DNA from: Odontesthes bonariensis
Taxonomy: Eukaryota > Chordata > Actinopteri > Atheriniformes > Atherinopsidae
Length of the DNA: 64,000 bases
Direction of reading: 5' to 3'
Assembly (NCBI RefSeq): GCF_027942865.1
Contig: NC_134525.1
Coordinates: 24,427,657-24,491,656 of the forward strand
In this document: in pieces, positions 23,965 through 64,000 of the stretch
Numbering within the stretch: the first letter of the stretch is position 1
How the letters are laid out: each line of letters begins with the position of its first letter
Translations under genes and position numbers: made by a program
Notes under the pieces: generated by a model
Told to the model about the DNA's origin: nothing
Databases searched by the model: none
The model's input: only the letters and a program-made list of their open reading frames with translations

Positions 23965-24596
23965 TAGGGCTGGGCAATGATTACAATTTTTAATCTAATT
24001 AATCACATGATATCCCTGATTAATCGCGATTAATCGCATTTGTACACAAAATCCCAAAATGAATTCAAAAGTAGTGTATAGCTTTTAGCATTTAGTTTTA
24101 TTTTAAATGTGCTGCCATATGAATGAAAGTGCCATAACATTTGTTGTGCTAACACACTTTTAACATCAGCATCTTTATGTAGAAGCCTCGCTCCACTGTC
24201 TGTTTCCTTGAATGACTTGCCGCTATCAGTTGTGTGTTTTGCCTTTAAGTGATATTTTAGACTGGAACTACTACGGTGAAAAGACAATTCAACTTGGCAG
24301 TGTTTACAGATGACTTTGGTTCTGTCGACGCCGCCGTCTGGAAGAACTTTAAAATGAAAATGGCAGAGTAAAAGTTCCGTACCCTTCTCCATGTTTGGTG
24401 GATCCGCCGATTACTTTCTTTTCCTGTTCCACAGCAGACAGCAACAGACTTTTACAAAATAAAAGCCTGTGAGCAACAGACTTTTACAATAATAAAAAAG
24501 ATAATAAAACCTGCACTAATGCGCAATAAAATATTTGTCTACGTTAAATAATCAATGTGTTAACGCAATAATAACGAGTTAACTCGCCCAGCCCTA
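23965..24596 (-). mobile_element. Non-autonomous hAT element with target duplication
   Basis: TAGGGCTGGGC at 23965-23975 is repeated in inverse orientation at 24586-24596 (GCCCAGCCCTA). The flanks are TTGTTAAT (23957-23964) and CTGTTAAT (24597-24604), an 8-base target duplication with one change, as made by hAT transposases. The 632-bp element keeps a truncated BED-finger coding fragment on the - strand and internal AT-rich repeats (ATTAATCGCGATTAATCGCA near 24020). It lacks the catalytic RNase H-like domain, so it could only move with help from a full-length relative. Confidence 0.85.
24030..24392 (-). pseudogene. Truncated hAT transposase N-terminus (BED zinc finger)
   Basis: An open frame of 120 residues reads C-K-H-C, then about 16 residues with F-H-R-S-S-S-S-L-K-Y, then H-L-K-A-K-H. 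This is the C-x2-C ... H-x4-H pattern of a BED finger, the DNA-binding domain of hAT transposases. The sequence after about residue 65 no longer resembles a transposase and the frame ends without dimerisation or catalytic regions. It lies inside the hAT element and is not a host gene. Confidence 0.75.
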
Positions 24597-24604
24597 CTGT
24601 TAAT

Positions 24605-26126
24605 GTAATGAAATTAGGAAAAAAATGTTTTCTAACTTGAATTTATAATAAGTAATAATACAATTGAATTGATTTTTAATTATACGTATAGAACTTGGCA
24701 ACAGTATAGAGTATAGTCAGCTACAAAAACGGCTTTGAACAGTATGACATGAGATTTTCCTTCCATTTAGAATGAAATGTCAGCCCAACCTAACAAAACA
24801 AGTTGAAGTAAGAGCAGCTTTGTTGAGAGAATCTAGAAATGTGTATCATCCCAGCTTTGGCCTGATGGAAGCTCATTGTGGTTGCCCATGTGACAGTCAG
24901 AGTCCCGCAGTCTGTGCTAAGGTGAGATATGAGGCTGAAAGCTTTTGTTGTGATCTTCAAAAAGACCACAAGAGCATGAAGATCAAGAGCTATCTCTTTA
25001 CACAGAGACCGGCCCTTCAGCTACACAGAGACAGACGTAAGAGTGATGTTCTGATTTATTGTGTGAGTCTCACATCTTCTGTTTGAATTTAAAACCTACT
25101 GGCTGACAGGTTACACTACTTTCAACATGTCAGCGAGGAAACAGCTAATTATTCTGTCTGTGCTGGACATGCATCACAGTGAGACGTTAATGTCAGGCAC
25201 CCATTGATCTGAGCTTTGATGGAGGTGAAACCAAAGCCACAAAAAAGCCGAGTGCAGATGTCCTGCTGGGCAACAGCGAGAGCTCCTCCACGCTGTGCTC
25301 TATTTCCAGTGTCGTGGTGTGTTAAAGTTTGTATTTCTCCTTAGCTCTGTGAGGCCCTAAAATAGAGCGATAAGCCGTCTCCACAAATACAAAGCCCATA
25401 TGGGGGAACATAATTACTTTGTGATCCTGCGTCAGCTTTCGGGGCCTTCATAGTGTCCTTCACTGCTGTGGAGGAATCTTATTCCCTTATGGACCGGCTA
25501 ACAGCACCTGAGTAAGATTACTGCCTTTCATTTTGCCCTGACCTTCTGACACCGGGCCCAGAGGCAGCTCATGTCCACTTTGACCCGACTGACACGCACA
25601 CAAAAGGAAGAGTGGTGATATCTGCACTGGTATCATTTAAAGTGACTGTGATGGGGGGGGGGTGTGTACTTAGGACAGGTCAAGGCATGTCTTTGTTTAT
25701 GGACAGGGTTTTGGTGGAGGTGGGGGTAGAATCAACATGTAAGAAACAGGTGGGCTGCACTCTTTTAGATTTTTGCAAGGATAAGTTTGTTCAAGGACGC
25801 TCAAGTCCAGAATGCCATATCTCACTCTGGTTTGAGGGGGTTGGTTAAAATTTGCATCACTGGATAAGTGCTCCTAAAAAGAGATACGGCACGGTAGGAG
25901 GAATAATATATCTGAAACTAATATTAGGAGTTTGAGGCACCCGCACGTGTGTTGCCATTTTGTATTCTCATCAAGATACAGCAGTTCATACTATAAAATG
26001 AGGTGGTGAGCATAGCAGATAAGTCTGCCCCAGTAGCCAATAGTAGTCTTGTATTATTACCACATCTATTTGCTCCATTTTTATGTGCCAAAGTTAGCTG
26101 AAAATAAAGCAAAGCAACCCTTTGAG
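24605..26126. other. Non-coding between hAT element and gjd4
   Basis: No exon is recognised. The stretch 25130-25600 has balanced composition with TAATTA/ATTAC-type cores and looks like a candidate conserved non-coding element (inference). The left part next to 26126 would hold the gjd4 3' UTR. No nearby AATAAA on the - strand is obvious; one lies near 25052-25057. Confidence 0.35.
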
Positions 26127-27307
26127 TCACACCCACTGCGATAATTTCTCCTGCCCATCATCATTGGTTTGTAGCTCTGCAGCACTGCCCAGTTCAACCA
26201 GCGTATACTGACCCACCCTCTTGGTACAGATTGAAGTTGCTGTGGAAGCGTTCCCAACAGGGGAAAACTCAAGGTCCCTTCTGGGTGGAGGGGGAGGTTT
26301 GAGTCTGCTGCGTTTGCTAACCCGAATGGATCTTGGAGTCCCCATGGTTTCTTGGGGGCAGAGAGCCACCTCACTGCTATTCCTCTCCAGAGCCTCCCCC
26401 TGGGAAATCGAATAAGCATTGCTCCCACTGCAGTCTGGAGGTCCTGGAGAGCAAGAGCAATGCTCCAGGAGGGGTGGCTCCTGACTTAAATCGAGTCTTC
26501 CTCCACCACAAGAACCCTTGCTGCCATGCCTCTTCCTGAAATTCTCTGTTCTCCCAGACTGTGCTTCCAGACCTTGTTGATCAGGGTCGGTCCCTGTGGA
26601 GGCCATTCCAGCTGAAAGGAAACGGCGTTCCTCTTGAAAGAGTTTCTCCACCATCATATTCCTTTTTTGCTTCACCGAGCGTTTCACCGCACAGAAAAAA
26701 TCCAGAATGTTAAGGAAAAGGGAGAAGGCAGCCACTCCAAGCATGAAGTTGAGCATCACAGACTTCTCAGTGGGCCTGGAGATGTAACAGTCCACCTGAG
26801 TAGTGCACGGAGCATGGTGGCACAGAAACCTTCTGGGGATGTAGAAACCAAACAGGTAGTAGTGAGCTGCCCCAAACCCTGCTTCCAGCAGTGTCCTGAC
26901 CAGCAGGTGGAGGATGTAGGCTCCAGTGAAGCACTGTGCTCCCCCTCGCTCCTCAACCACAATAGGCACTTTGTTCACAGACATCTTATTGAACGGCTCC
27001 TGGTAGACCTCAAACAGCTGGAAGGTTTTGGTGTGTCCCGAGGAGTTCCGGGCCACTGAGAGGGCACGGGACACTTTATGGATCACATATATGACAAATA
27101 TGATGTAGGGGATACACAGGGTGACCAGCTGCACCAGCCAGAAACGGAAGAGTGAGATAGGGGAAAAAAGATCGTAGCAAACATTGGCACAGCCAGGCTG
27201 AATGGTGTTGCACACGAATCTCTCCTGCTCATCCTGGTAGAGAGGAAAACCAGCAAAGAGGAGGATCAGGATACGGAGGAAAACCATCACAATGAGCCAC
27301 ACCTTTC
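26127..27307 (-). CDS. gjd4: gjd4 coding exon 2
   Basis: The exon starts after TTTTTGCAG with GA, completing Gly22, and runs through all four membrane segments and the tail to the stop at 26127-26129. A frame from upstream would read six intron-encoded residues, so the exon 1 junction decides the true N-terminus. Confidence 0.93.
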
Positions 27308-27545
27308 CTGCAAAAATTAAACACACCGATTTCAGAACGCATTCGATTTTTAGAAATCAAAGATCCGAAACCAGAAGGAAATGCCTCGCATTTCACGTGA
27401 AGGTTTCCATTCATACATTTTTTAAAAATGCATTCAGTTTTCTTCTATCCATGGGTAATCAGGTAATAGAATTCAACTCACCCATCAAAGTGATGCTGTG
27501 ATTGACAGAGATAAAGAGAACCTCTGAGGCACTTGATCCCACCAT
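26127..27545 (-). CDS. gjd4: Connexin delta-4 (gap junction protein), two exons
   Basis: The spliced CDS joins 27545-27482 and 27307-26127 and encodes 414 residues of a four-pass connexin that forms gap-junction channels. Residues 1-21 form the N-terminal helix. The first extracellular loop has C54-x6-C61-x3-C65 and the second C184-x4-C189-x5-C195, both the connexin spacing. Hydrophobic segments lie near 23-44, 75-97, 150-176 and 205-228. A long cytoplasmic tail ends S-Q-W-V, like the S-E-W-V end of human GJD4. The stretches DEQERFVCNT.QPGCANVCYD and CY.SRPTEKS are also GJD4-like. A 174-bp intron (donor GTGAGT, acceptor TTTTTGCAG) splits Gly22. This early intron is typical of delta connexins. 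The start has A at -3 and G at +4. Position between fzd8 and ccny, on ccny's strand, matches human GJD4. No frameshift is seen. Confidence 0.93.
27482..27545 (-). CDS. gjd4: gjd4 coding exon 1
   Basis: A 64-nt exon encodes 21 residues, including V-L-F-I-S-V-N-H-S-I-T-L-M, which align with the connexin N-terminal helix. It ends ATG-G before GTGAGT and gives the first base of Gly22. It is too short to show up as an open frame by itself. Confidence 0.9.
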
Positions 27546-29640
27546 GTTTGCTGTTCTGGAGGCCCCTCCAAAATCTTCCAGAGTCCTTGCGTTGCTGGCC
27601 ACAGATTAAAAATCCTTCAGCCACCACCTCACTCTTTATTTATCCACTTCTCTTTCTTCCACCTCAGGGGCCACTTTGGTTTCCAGGTGGATGGCAGAGT
27701 GACACTCTCCCAGATAGAGCATATTCTCAGTCCTTGTGGGTAAACTCCCGTCAGAGTTTGTCTGAGTCAGTCAAGTGTCTGACGTAAGTCGCGGAAACCC
27801 TCCGTCTTACTTCTTCCTCTGTCCCCTGCAGACAACTGTCTGTCCTCAGACAACAGAAGACAGGAGCGTGCCCCATTGTAGGTCTATTCTTAACGCACTT
27901 CCAAAAGCATGCCACCGTCCTTGCATTGCAGAGATATTTTGGTGCTGTCGGTTGTCCTTACAGTAGAGGAACTAATCTAATGGCTTACTCCTTCAAAAAT
28001 TGTGAAAATAAAGTTCTTGAGCACAATGACAATCATGTTCAAAATGGCTGCTTCATAATTTTCATAAAATTCAAGACCTTTCTGCTGCATCATTAACTCA
28101 CCAACAGAGATAATATGCAGGTATGCAGACAGTGGATCTTCCCTCATGAAATTAAATAGGCTGTAAACTGTATTTTCCCACAGCTGATGCCGGTTTATAG
28201 GGGAAGAGGGTTTACTGTAGAGCCCTGTAGTATGTATAGGAAATAACACTGCACCTTGTCATTCATCTAAAGAGAAGTTGAAGTTTATTAGGATCAAGAA
28301 GCAAGATTTATTCTTAGAATCAAACGAGTGATTCTGTTCTCGCTCTACAGGTCAGTGGTCATTAGCGCTTCCATACTGGATCTCACAAACAAATCTCAAG
28401 AACATTTAGATAGATGTCAAAACTCAGTATATCTACTGACATGTGCTGTAAATCTTTGTGGGTGCTTTAGTGCCCATGCTCATTTAAAGAGTTGATGCTG
28501 TCTGGTACTGGGAGACCACGAAATGGATGACGATCAATGCAACCAACCAAAGAAGTCTGTTTTCCGAACTGAGAATGGGAACTTTGACAGATGTATGTCC
28601 CTCCAAGTCTTCATGGGTTCAGGGGGAAGTAGCTGAAACACACAGCTTTACAGAAAAATGCTACGCTCTTCACCACAACAAAGGAGTTACACTAAACTGT
28701 TCCACTCATTTCAACTTAGACATCCCGTCTGGTCTGGTCAGGTCAGGTAAGTACGTGCACTACAGAGCTTTTTTTTTTGCAGCTGACCTCCTGACAGGTC
28801 ATAGCATTACCCATGGCTGTACTGCTGTACGCCTTTTAGAAATGATAAGTAGAGTAGTATAAAATTATATTTACAGCATATATCGATTACATTTACCGTA
28901 AATACCGTATTTATTCTGTCCATAACAACCACATTACTCTGTACATACCGTTACATTCACGTTACTTTAGTTACTTATTATTCTTTTTATCCTTATGTGT
29001 ATACATTTTGTGCGCACTCCAATATTAACTATTAATATGTATTAATTAATTAATTAAAAGCACTGGATGCGCCAGCAGTTTTAACCCAAGGTGGTGTAAC
29101 CTGACGCAGCTTCTGACTGAATACGGCCCAGATTGCTTGGAGCAAAACTGAATCGACTGCCAAACAAAACACAAAAAGTTGTAAAGTCAACACATTTATC
29201 AATCAAAAGATGGAATTTCAATGGCGACTTCCTTTGTGCGTCCGCAGTATGGCTTTCAAGGATCTTTGGAGTTGTAGTCTACTACATATGCTTCACAAAT
29301 GCTCTCTGAAGAGCTCACAGCACTTCTTCATTTGTACTGAATTGACTTGCGAGAGCAATTACCAAAGGCAGCCATTGAAATGCAAATGAGCAAAAGCAAA
29401 GGATTAAATGTGTCCCACAGTGACAATCTGGCAGTGTAATCTCTATATTACCATTTTCTCAAAGCCATTTAATTGGTTCTTTACGGGAGAAGTAAACCCT
29501 GAGTCACATCATTTTAACAGTATGCACTCCTGATAACACCACTGAAGATAACTGGAGGTCGAAGGGTGTTTTACACAGTCACAGTTTACACTTTTGGGTA
29601 AAAGGGATCTTTTGGGTTGCGCAAAAACAGAAGAGAAAAA
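27546..29640. other. Non-coding between gjd4 and ccny
   Basis: No gene is recognised. The part right after 27545 would contain the gjd4 promoter, without an obvious TATA box. An AT-rich low-complexity stretch (28860-29060, with repeated TTAAT) precedes a more balanced block (29090-29500) that may be regulatory. Confidence 0.35.
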
Positions 29641-32600
29641 CACAGGCTGGATTTATTGCAAGGTTTTATATTTTAATTCTCACACGTGTCTTCAGTAGAG
29701 AAATGAAAGTATGGAAATCAATGTTGGAACACAGAAAGAGAAACAGTTTGGCAAACTGAGAACAAGAACAAAAGATTGAGGAAATACACGGACAAAACAA
29801 CGGGATACATTTTAATTTGTTGAAAATGTCCATCAGTGAAAAAACTAACAAAATAAGTTCACAGCTACAGCAGTTGACTGGCGTCAGCACGGGAAATGGT
29901 CATGATACAGAAACCGTTGTAGTAGAGCGGAACAAAAATGGAGAAAACAAAGTAATACTCTATGCAGAGGTAGAGTTCAGTGCACACGGCTGGACACAGG
30001 CCCAGCCAAGGGCCCAAGGTCTTTGCTGTCAGAGTAGCACATTTCCCACCTTCGGACTCACCATAGTTGACGCCACGGTGTTTATTTCTAGGTGGTGATA
30101 ACACCAGACTGGGCTGTATGCACACACAAACACACACACACAATAAATAGCATATACACTCTCTGAAAATAGTTTGAACTCACAAGCGCAACTCCAGTAA
30201 CATTACTTCCCTAAAGACAACTTTTTCACTTTTTTGTTCCACCCCTTCAGAGCCCCACAACACTTCTCTTTCCAAGTCGCTGCACCTTTTCATATACCTT
30301 ATGTGCAAGTGGGCTGAGTCAGACAAACACGTTGAACACGACGGTCCTTCATTTCTTCATGACTTGAGTACATTTCTGTCCCTTCTCAAACCCACAAATC
30401 AGGCTCACTGACCTGTATGACTGACTAGTTCTCTAGTAGTTTGACAAACAACGTAACTTTTATATATTCTTCAGCCTACTCTTTGTTCACTGATGAAGTG
30501 GAGGAATGATCCCAGGAACGAGTCCAGTTGATCATAAGGCTAACAACAACTACTATAAAGTTCTTATATCAAAAGCTTTGCCTCGTACTTTAGTATAGAA
30601 TCCAAGATCCACATAAAACTAAAAAGACTTTGACCAGTCTGCGGGTTTACACTCTACTACAGCTTGCGCATTTCCTATTTGTTTTTGCTTTGAGTTTGAG
30701 TTGTTCATGAGAAATACTGCCTCCGAAAGCTTTTACCTGCATCCAGAACACACTAGGAAGCTCTGAAACTGACAAAACACCGCACAAGGTCATCAGATGA
30801 GTCAAAGATATAATGCATACATGAAAAAGCAATTTTGTTTGTTAAAGAGAAGAAAAAAAACTTCTACCCCTCACACCATTTCTGTCACAGAATGTTTGCA
30901 GATTTATCAGCGTGTTGGCAAAATAGGAATCTGAGTAAATAACTAAGTTTTTACTTGTTGACAGCAGAATAGAGAGTGTGTTTGTAAGTGCAATATCTTA
31001 ATAGAAGCCGATAGTCTTTTCAGCCAACTTTGCAGCTAGTTTGTGTGTGAAGACACAAAAAGAGGAAAAAGGAGGAAATAAAAAATGATTGGGTTAAAAT
31101 GAATTAAGTTAGATGGTCAACTAATTCAATGCAAATCAAAAAACTTTAAGCTTTAAATAAATTAACAGAATTGGTGAATGTACGTAACCATAATTGTGAC
31201 CCATGCGATTAACTTCGCTGCATGTTGTCGGTTTCAGGACTCCACAAGAAATAGCCGTCAATAAAAATTTAAAAAAAACTAAATAACCTGGCAGTGTGGT
31301 TAGAGAAATGTTTCTTCTTTTTAATTTATTAAATCAGCCGGAATTGTCATCATTTATATACCATATACAGAATGCACACCAAAGACTTCCATTTTCTACA
31401 GTGCTTGAATGTTTGAGAAGAGAAGAGAGAACAAAGAAAAGCATATTCCAGTGGCGTCTCCCATCTAAATACCTCACCTTTCTCTTTCCTTAGTTTGGAA
31501 CAGGAGCACAAAATCAGACATATTCACTGTCCCGCCCCTCATAAAAACTAATCTTTTATAAATATTCTGACGTATTTGTGGTTTTTCTTTTTCACACAAT
31601 GACCTCTACACTGGCATGGTATTTACACTGTACAAACAGATTTAGAAAAATGTATACAATCTCTCAATTTGTAAGCAGTGTTTCAATAATCGCTTAATGC
31701 TTTTTCTTTCATTTCAATGCTCTCCAGTTTAAAAAAAAACAAAAAAAAAACACTCATGAAGAATCATGCATTCAGTGGCTTTTAAATGTCAACAATTAGA
31801 TTTGTGCTGTTTCCTTGAGCTGGAAGAACCGTACGAAATGTTAAAGGAAAGAAGAAAAATACTACAGAATTATTTGTTCTACTCCTCCAATGGAAAGGGG
31901 AGAGGTGTTTGAACTAGCTTATTACAGGCACCACAGGTCAGGACAACGGCAGTGAATAAAGTACAACATAGGCTCTACAGTATGTCTCACATCTGTCTTC
32001 AAGTCAGTCTCCTCCCAAGTAAGCATGCTTCATCACATTGAACCGCAACAACAAAGCGATGCATGAATATTGCTATATCTGAATGACGGCTCGGTGGGCT
32101 GTACTAATCTGCAACTGGAGGTTTACCCGTTGATTTGCCATTTCCTGCGAGAGGGCCCTTGATATAAAAGCCTGCTTTATCACAGACTTTAGTTTTATGG
32201 CCACAATCCATATGGACAATCGTTAGATTTATATCGTCAAAGGGGACTGATGATATGTGCTCTAGTAAAATGTATCAACGGAATGGAATGTGGATATATT
32301 TTTTGTGTGTTTGGATGGGAATGCAAAAGAACACACACCAGCTAAACGTGAACTAACTGGGGAACAGGACGCTGTACTGCAGTGTGCCTAAAAAAAGATC
32401 ATCTCATGCTTGACCTCACGAAACGACTGAACCAGAGGATTCAAATAAAACAAATGTACACCTCAACCAACTGTACAAGTCAGTAAAACTTCAGAGGGAA
32501 CTATGGAACGCCGTGGCAGCTTTTAAGTCTTTCACTTTTGCTCTTCAAGCTTTTCTCAACTTCACGCACTCTTTCAATGTCTTCACCTCCATTTGCAGTT

Positions 32601-32877
32601 CGGGTCTTCATTGCAGCCACTTCTTCTTCATAGACTTCGGGTTTGGTTCACCTCTGTTTCATTTGGTTCAGTACAGGCAGCCAGTGGGAGCTATCTTATG
32701 TACAACAACCAGGCAGAGTGCAATCACACTTGTAAAAGTGCCAGACTGTGTGAAAGTGCGTGTCTGTATATATTCCACACAAACCCGTTGGATCCACAGA
32801 ACGGCCGCCCACCTGGTCAGCGTGCTTACCGGGCAAAAGTACGACACGTCTATCTGTACCTCTGCGGGCGACCAGCG
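29640..32877 (-). other. ccny: Probable ccny 3' UTR
   Basis: Sequence downstream of the ccny stop has no other gene. AATAAA on the - strand occurs at 31325-31330, 30081-30086 and 29652-29657. Use of the last would give a 3' UTR of about 3.2 kb. A short (CA)n lies near 30119-30142. The true end cannot be fixed from sequence alone. Confidence 0.35.
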
Positions 32878-61492
<28,615 letters not shown>

Positions 61493-61900
61493 TTTTGTAC
61501 GCCGGTTTTGGTGACAGTCCGCGCCTAAAGGCTTTAATTTCAACCCTTTTGGTGTTGTTGTTGTTGTTGTTGTTTTTAGTCGTGCTGTTGGTGTTTCTCG
61601 AAGAGACAAAAAACGGGGCGGTAACGCGGATACAGACCTGGTGCAAACTACAAACTAGCCCCGGTATCCGCAAGCGTTACACGCCCTGCTCCGGCAAGTC
61701 AAGCACACTGAGCTGGTCAAGCGGAGCCATTACAGCAGATAAAAGCCGCCAAGAGACACTGATAAATTTAACGAGTAGCCCAAAGACCCCTTCCAAACCT
61801 CCAAGCGAGGTTAGTGTGTGCCTCGGAACGGGCTTCCTATCCACTGTCGACTCCCTCCGCCTTGTAGTTCCTGACCGAGCGTCCTGTTTCTTCACCAATG
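61493..61900 (-). promoter_or_regulatory. ccny: ccny leader and promoter region (CpG-rich)
   Basis: CpG-containing sequence rises around 61350-61880 compared with the AT-rich flanks, and no TATA box is seen. This suggests a CpG-type housekeeping promoter upstream of the ATG at 61492. The transcription start is not determined. Confidence 0.45.
61554..61577 (-). repeat. CAA repeat in ccny 5' leader
   Basis: A (GTT)n tract on the + strand reads (CAA/AAC)n in the transcript, about 60-85 nt upstream of the start codon. Unstructured CAA repeats favour scanning. The tract may vary in length between individuals. Confidence 0.75.
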
Positions 61901-64000
61901 CATTTCCATGCTCTGATATTTCATGTCGACATGAGCGAAGATGATAGCATCGTACTTCAGCAAGTTGGAACAAAAATATTTTTGCACTCAGCGCTACATG
62001 GTTGCCAGAATACTGTAGATTGCTACTGCGTTGCTACATCCGCTATCGTGTTACTTTCAGGTGCTTCTCGTAAAGTCGTTTTTCAAGCAACTTGGCTTTT
62101 TGGACCATTCAAACGTGTGATTTGGTTTGACTTTCACCTTTCACTTAGCAATTTGCAAATAAAAAACAACACTACAGGTTTAAATTTCAGTTGCTCACTA
62201 CTGCCTGCGATTGATTTTTTTTAAGTCCTCCTTTTAGTCATTGGATGTTGAGAGAGAAGCAAAAAATAACATGTTTCCCGTCAGTACTTAAACATATCAG
62301 TATTGTGGCAGCAAAAGGAAAAGGTTCCGGTTCAAGGGGGTGGTTACAACTGTGTAATAATTTAACCATTATGACAGTCTCCAGGGGGATGCAATAATTC
62401 AAGAATGTAATATGATATAATTTAGTAGAATAGAATAGAAAAATACCATGTAGCTGTCTTGCTTAAACAGCTGGCTGAGCTTGCCTACATTTGTGATTCT
62501 GACTTGTTGAGTTCAAAGGTGGACATTTTCATGTGTCAATTGATCATTTTGTCATGACTGAAGATGGTTGAATCCCTAAACACTTTGTTTTGCTATAGGT
62601 TAAATAAAATGGCTGTGAAACTGTTGGAGGAGGCGGTGGTATGTGAGAATGAGTGTAACGATTGATGTAATCAGGCCTTGTATTATGGTGCAGCCTGCTG
62701 GTACTGCAGATGCATTGCACGTTTTATTGGGGGGCGCAAACATAGTGGAGAGCACATATTGTGGTCTTTAAGTTGCTTCTTTTTTTTCCACCAATCACAC
62801 GAGTGAAAAGGCTCCTTTAATCTGTAGCTGTAGCTGACTGTGTGGAGGATATAGAGGCTTTTGCAGAAGCATCTTGCCAATGATATGTGACTTAATTAAA
62901 GAGGCAAACTTGTTTACATTGCAGTAAATTCATAGTTTTATCAGCACAAACCATTTTATCTGCTCCCATTTCTGCAGCATTGCTTTTGGACTGTGCTTCC
63001 AGATGCATCGTTTAACCTCACATCAGTCCTGTTTGATCCCAGAGCTTTGTTTGGTCTCTCTCAAGGCAGGGATAAGGTGTCAAAATGGGCCCACGTACGG
63101 TGCAAGTCTCAAAGGTATTGTATTATTTCTGAGGTCACTTTGTTTCTGTGTTTCTGCAGCAAACTGTACATCATAATATAATCATTGCACAGTAAACAGG
63201 GTCTTGTCAACGAGTAACTTTTCCAACATCACTATTTATGATTCCTCTTTTGGTCATCCCTGTCAAATTAGGAATCAAGATTAGACTTGCTCCCCTAATA
63301 TGGTTAATGTCAGACAGCATTTCCGTGCCTTTGTTTTTCAAGCAACACATTTTGTACTCGCAGTGAAGGAGCACATCGATGCTCAGCTGGTTCTAGCATT
63401 CTGAAAAATGGTTTAATACCAGTGAAGCTCTCTCGTGCCGCCTTTACCTTCATCAACAGAAACTGAGAGAAAGGAGAAATTGCTGATTCATCAGTGACAA
63501 TCCTCGTAAGGGGTGATTTTTGAAGGACAGAACATGTTCTTGGCAACAAAAAAAAAACGCAGCATGGCGGTAATGGCTATATCAAAAACTTGCAGTGAAG
63601 CAACATGTAAGTGCTCTGACAGCTAACAGCAGTTAAATTCGCTTACTGAGGCTTCTTTGTGGACCTGTAACCTGAGCATTGTGCCCATCATATGAGTTCT
63701 TTACATTTACTCTCTATGAAAACAACACAGAGAGATTGCACAAGAACTTTATTGAAGCAGGAAAGTCTGGGACCTTTGAATATGGCCGGGTAAAAACAAG
63801 ACATCGGTACTTCAGGAGTGGAATAAAACACTGGCTGTAAGTTAAAATGCTTCAGATTTTAAGAAACAGGTTTGTCATCAAATCAAAGGACACAGAAATA
63901 ATTGACTAAATTCAGCAGCAGGCAGGGAATTAAATCAGCAACCCCCCACCCCCTAAATATACATGTACACCTTTATCTTAAAGCTGTAATTAAAAAATGT
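61901..64000. other. Non-coding upstream of ccny
   Basis: AT-rich sequence with short A/T runs. No exon, RNA gene or mobile element is recognised. The next gene upstream in the conserved block must lie outside the window. Confidence 0.4.

Noticed and set aside
26634-27059. + strand frame of 141 codons inside gjd4
   Set aside because: Antisense shadow of the connexin coding exon.

Overview
The window looks like a teleost fish chromosome. It is AT-rich, carries many short interspersed repeats of fish type, has vertebrate GT-AG introns, and its frizzled-8 gene lacks the glycine-rich tail of mammalian FZD8. Three protein-coding genes can be supported: an intronless frizzled receptor gene (fzd8, + strand, CDS 12384-14129), a two-exon delta-type connexin gene (gjd4, - strand, CDS 26127-27545), and a complete cyclin Y gene (ccny, - strand, coding exons between 32878 and 61492). 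Order and relative orientation (ccny and gjd4 on one strand, fzd8 facing them) match the human 10p11 CCNY-GJD4-FZD8 block as I know it, so this is conserved synteny.

Layout. 1-11.9 kb is non-coding sequence upstream of fzd8. It holds a modular repeat with a tRNA-Glu-like head (about 370-2170), two copies of a common fish interspersed repeat, a degenerate tRNA-Cys-like sequence and a long (GT)n tract. 11.9-14.7 kb is the fzd8 transcription unit: TATA promoter, leader with upstream ATGs, single-exon CDS, and 3' UTR with a polyadenylation signal. 14.7-26 kb is non-coding with mobile-element remains: a T/G-biased repeat, a nested element with inverted repeats and tRNA-like pieces (20006-21647), an orphan CYP2-like exon, and a hAT element with a BED finger and 8-bp target duplication. 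26.1-27.5 kb is gjd4. 29.6-61.9 kb is ccny, with a probable long 3' UTR, ten core coding exons encoding 341 residues (the same length as human cyclin Y), a 15.7-kb first intron and a 5' leader with a CAA repeat. 61.9-64 kb shows no gene.

Functionally, Fzd8 is a Wnt receptor, and cyclin Y is a membrane-tethered activator of CDK14/CDK16 that promotes LRP6 phosphorylation in Wnt signalling. Two members of one pathway therefore sit in one conserved block. The connexin is an independent gap-junction gene.

The most interesting observations are two candidate in-frame microexons in ccny (21 nt at 44593-44613 and 24 nt at 40860-40883) flanking a 35-nt exon just before the 14-3-3/CDK regulatory serine. 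Both are absent from the canonical 341-residue reading. Also notable is the nested inverted-repeat element with tRNA-derived modules at 20.0-21.6 kb. I see no CRISPR array, rRNA or complete functional tRNA gene, and no bacterial-style operon.
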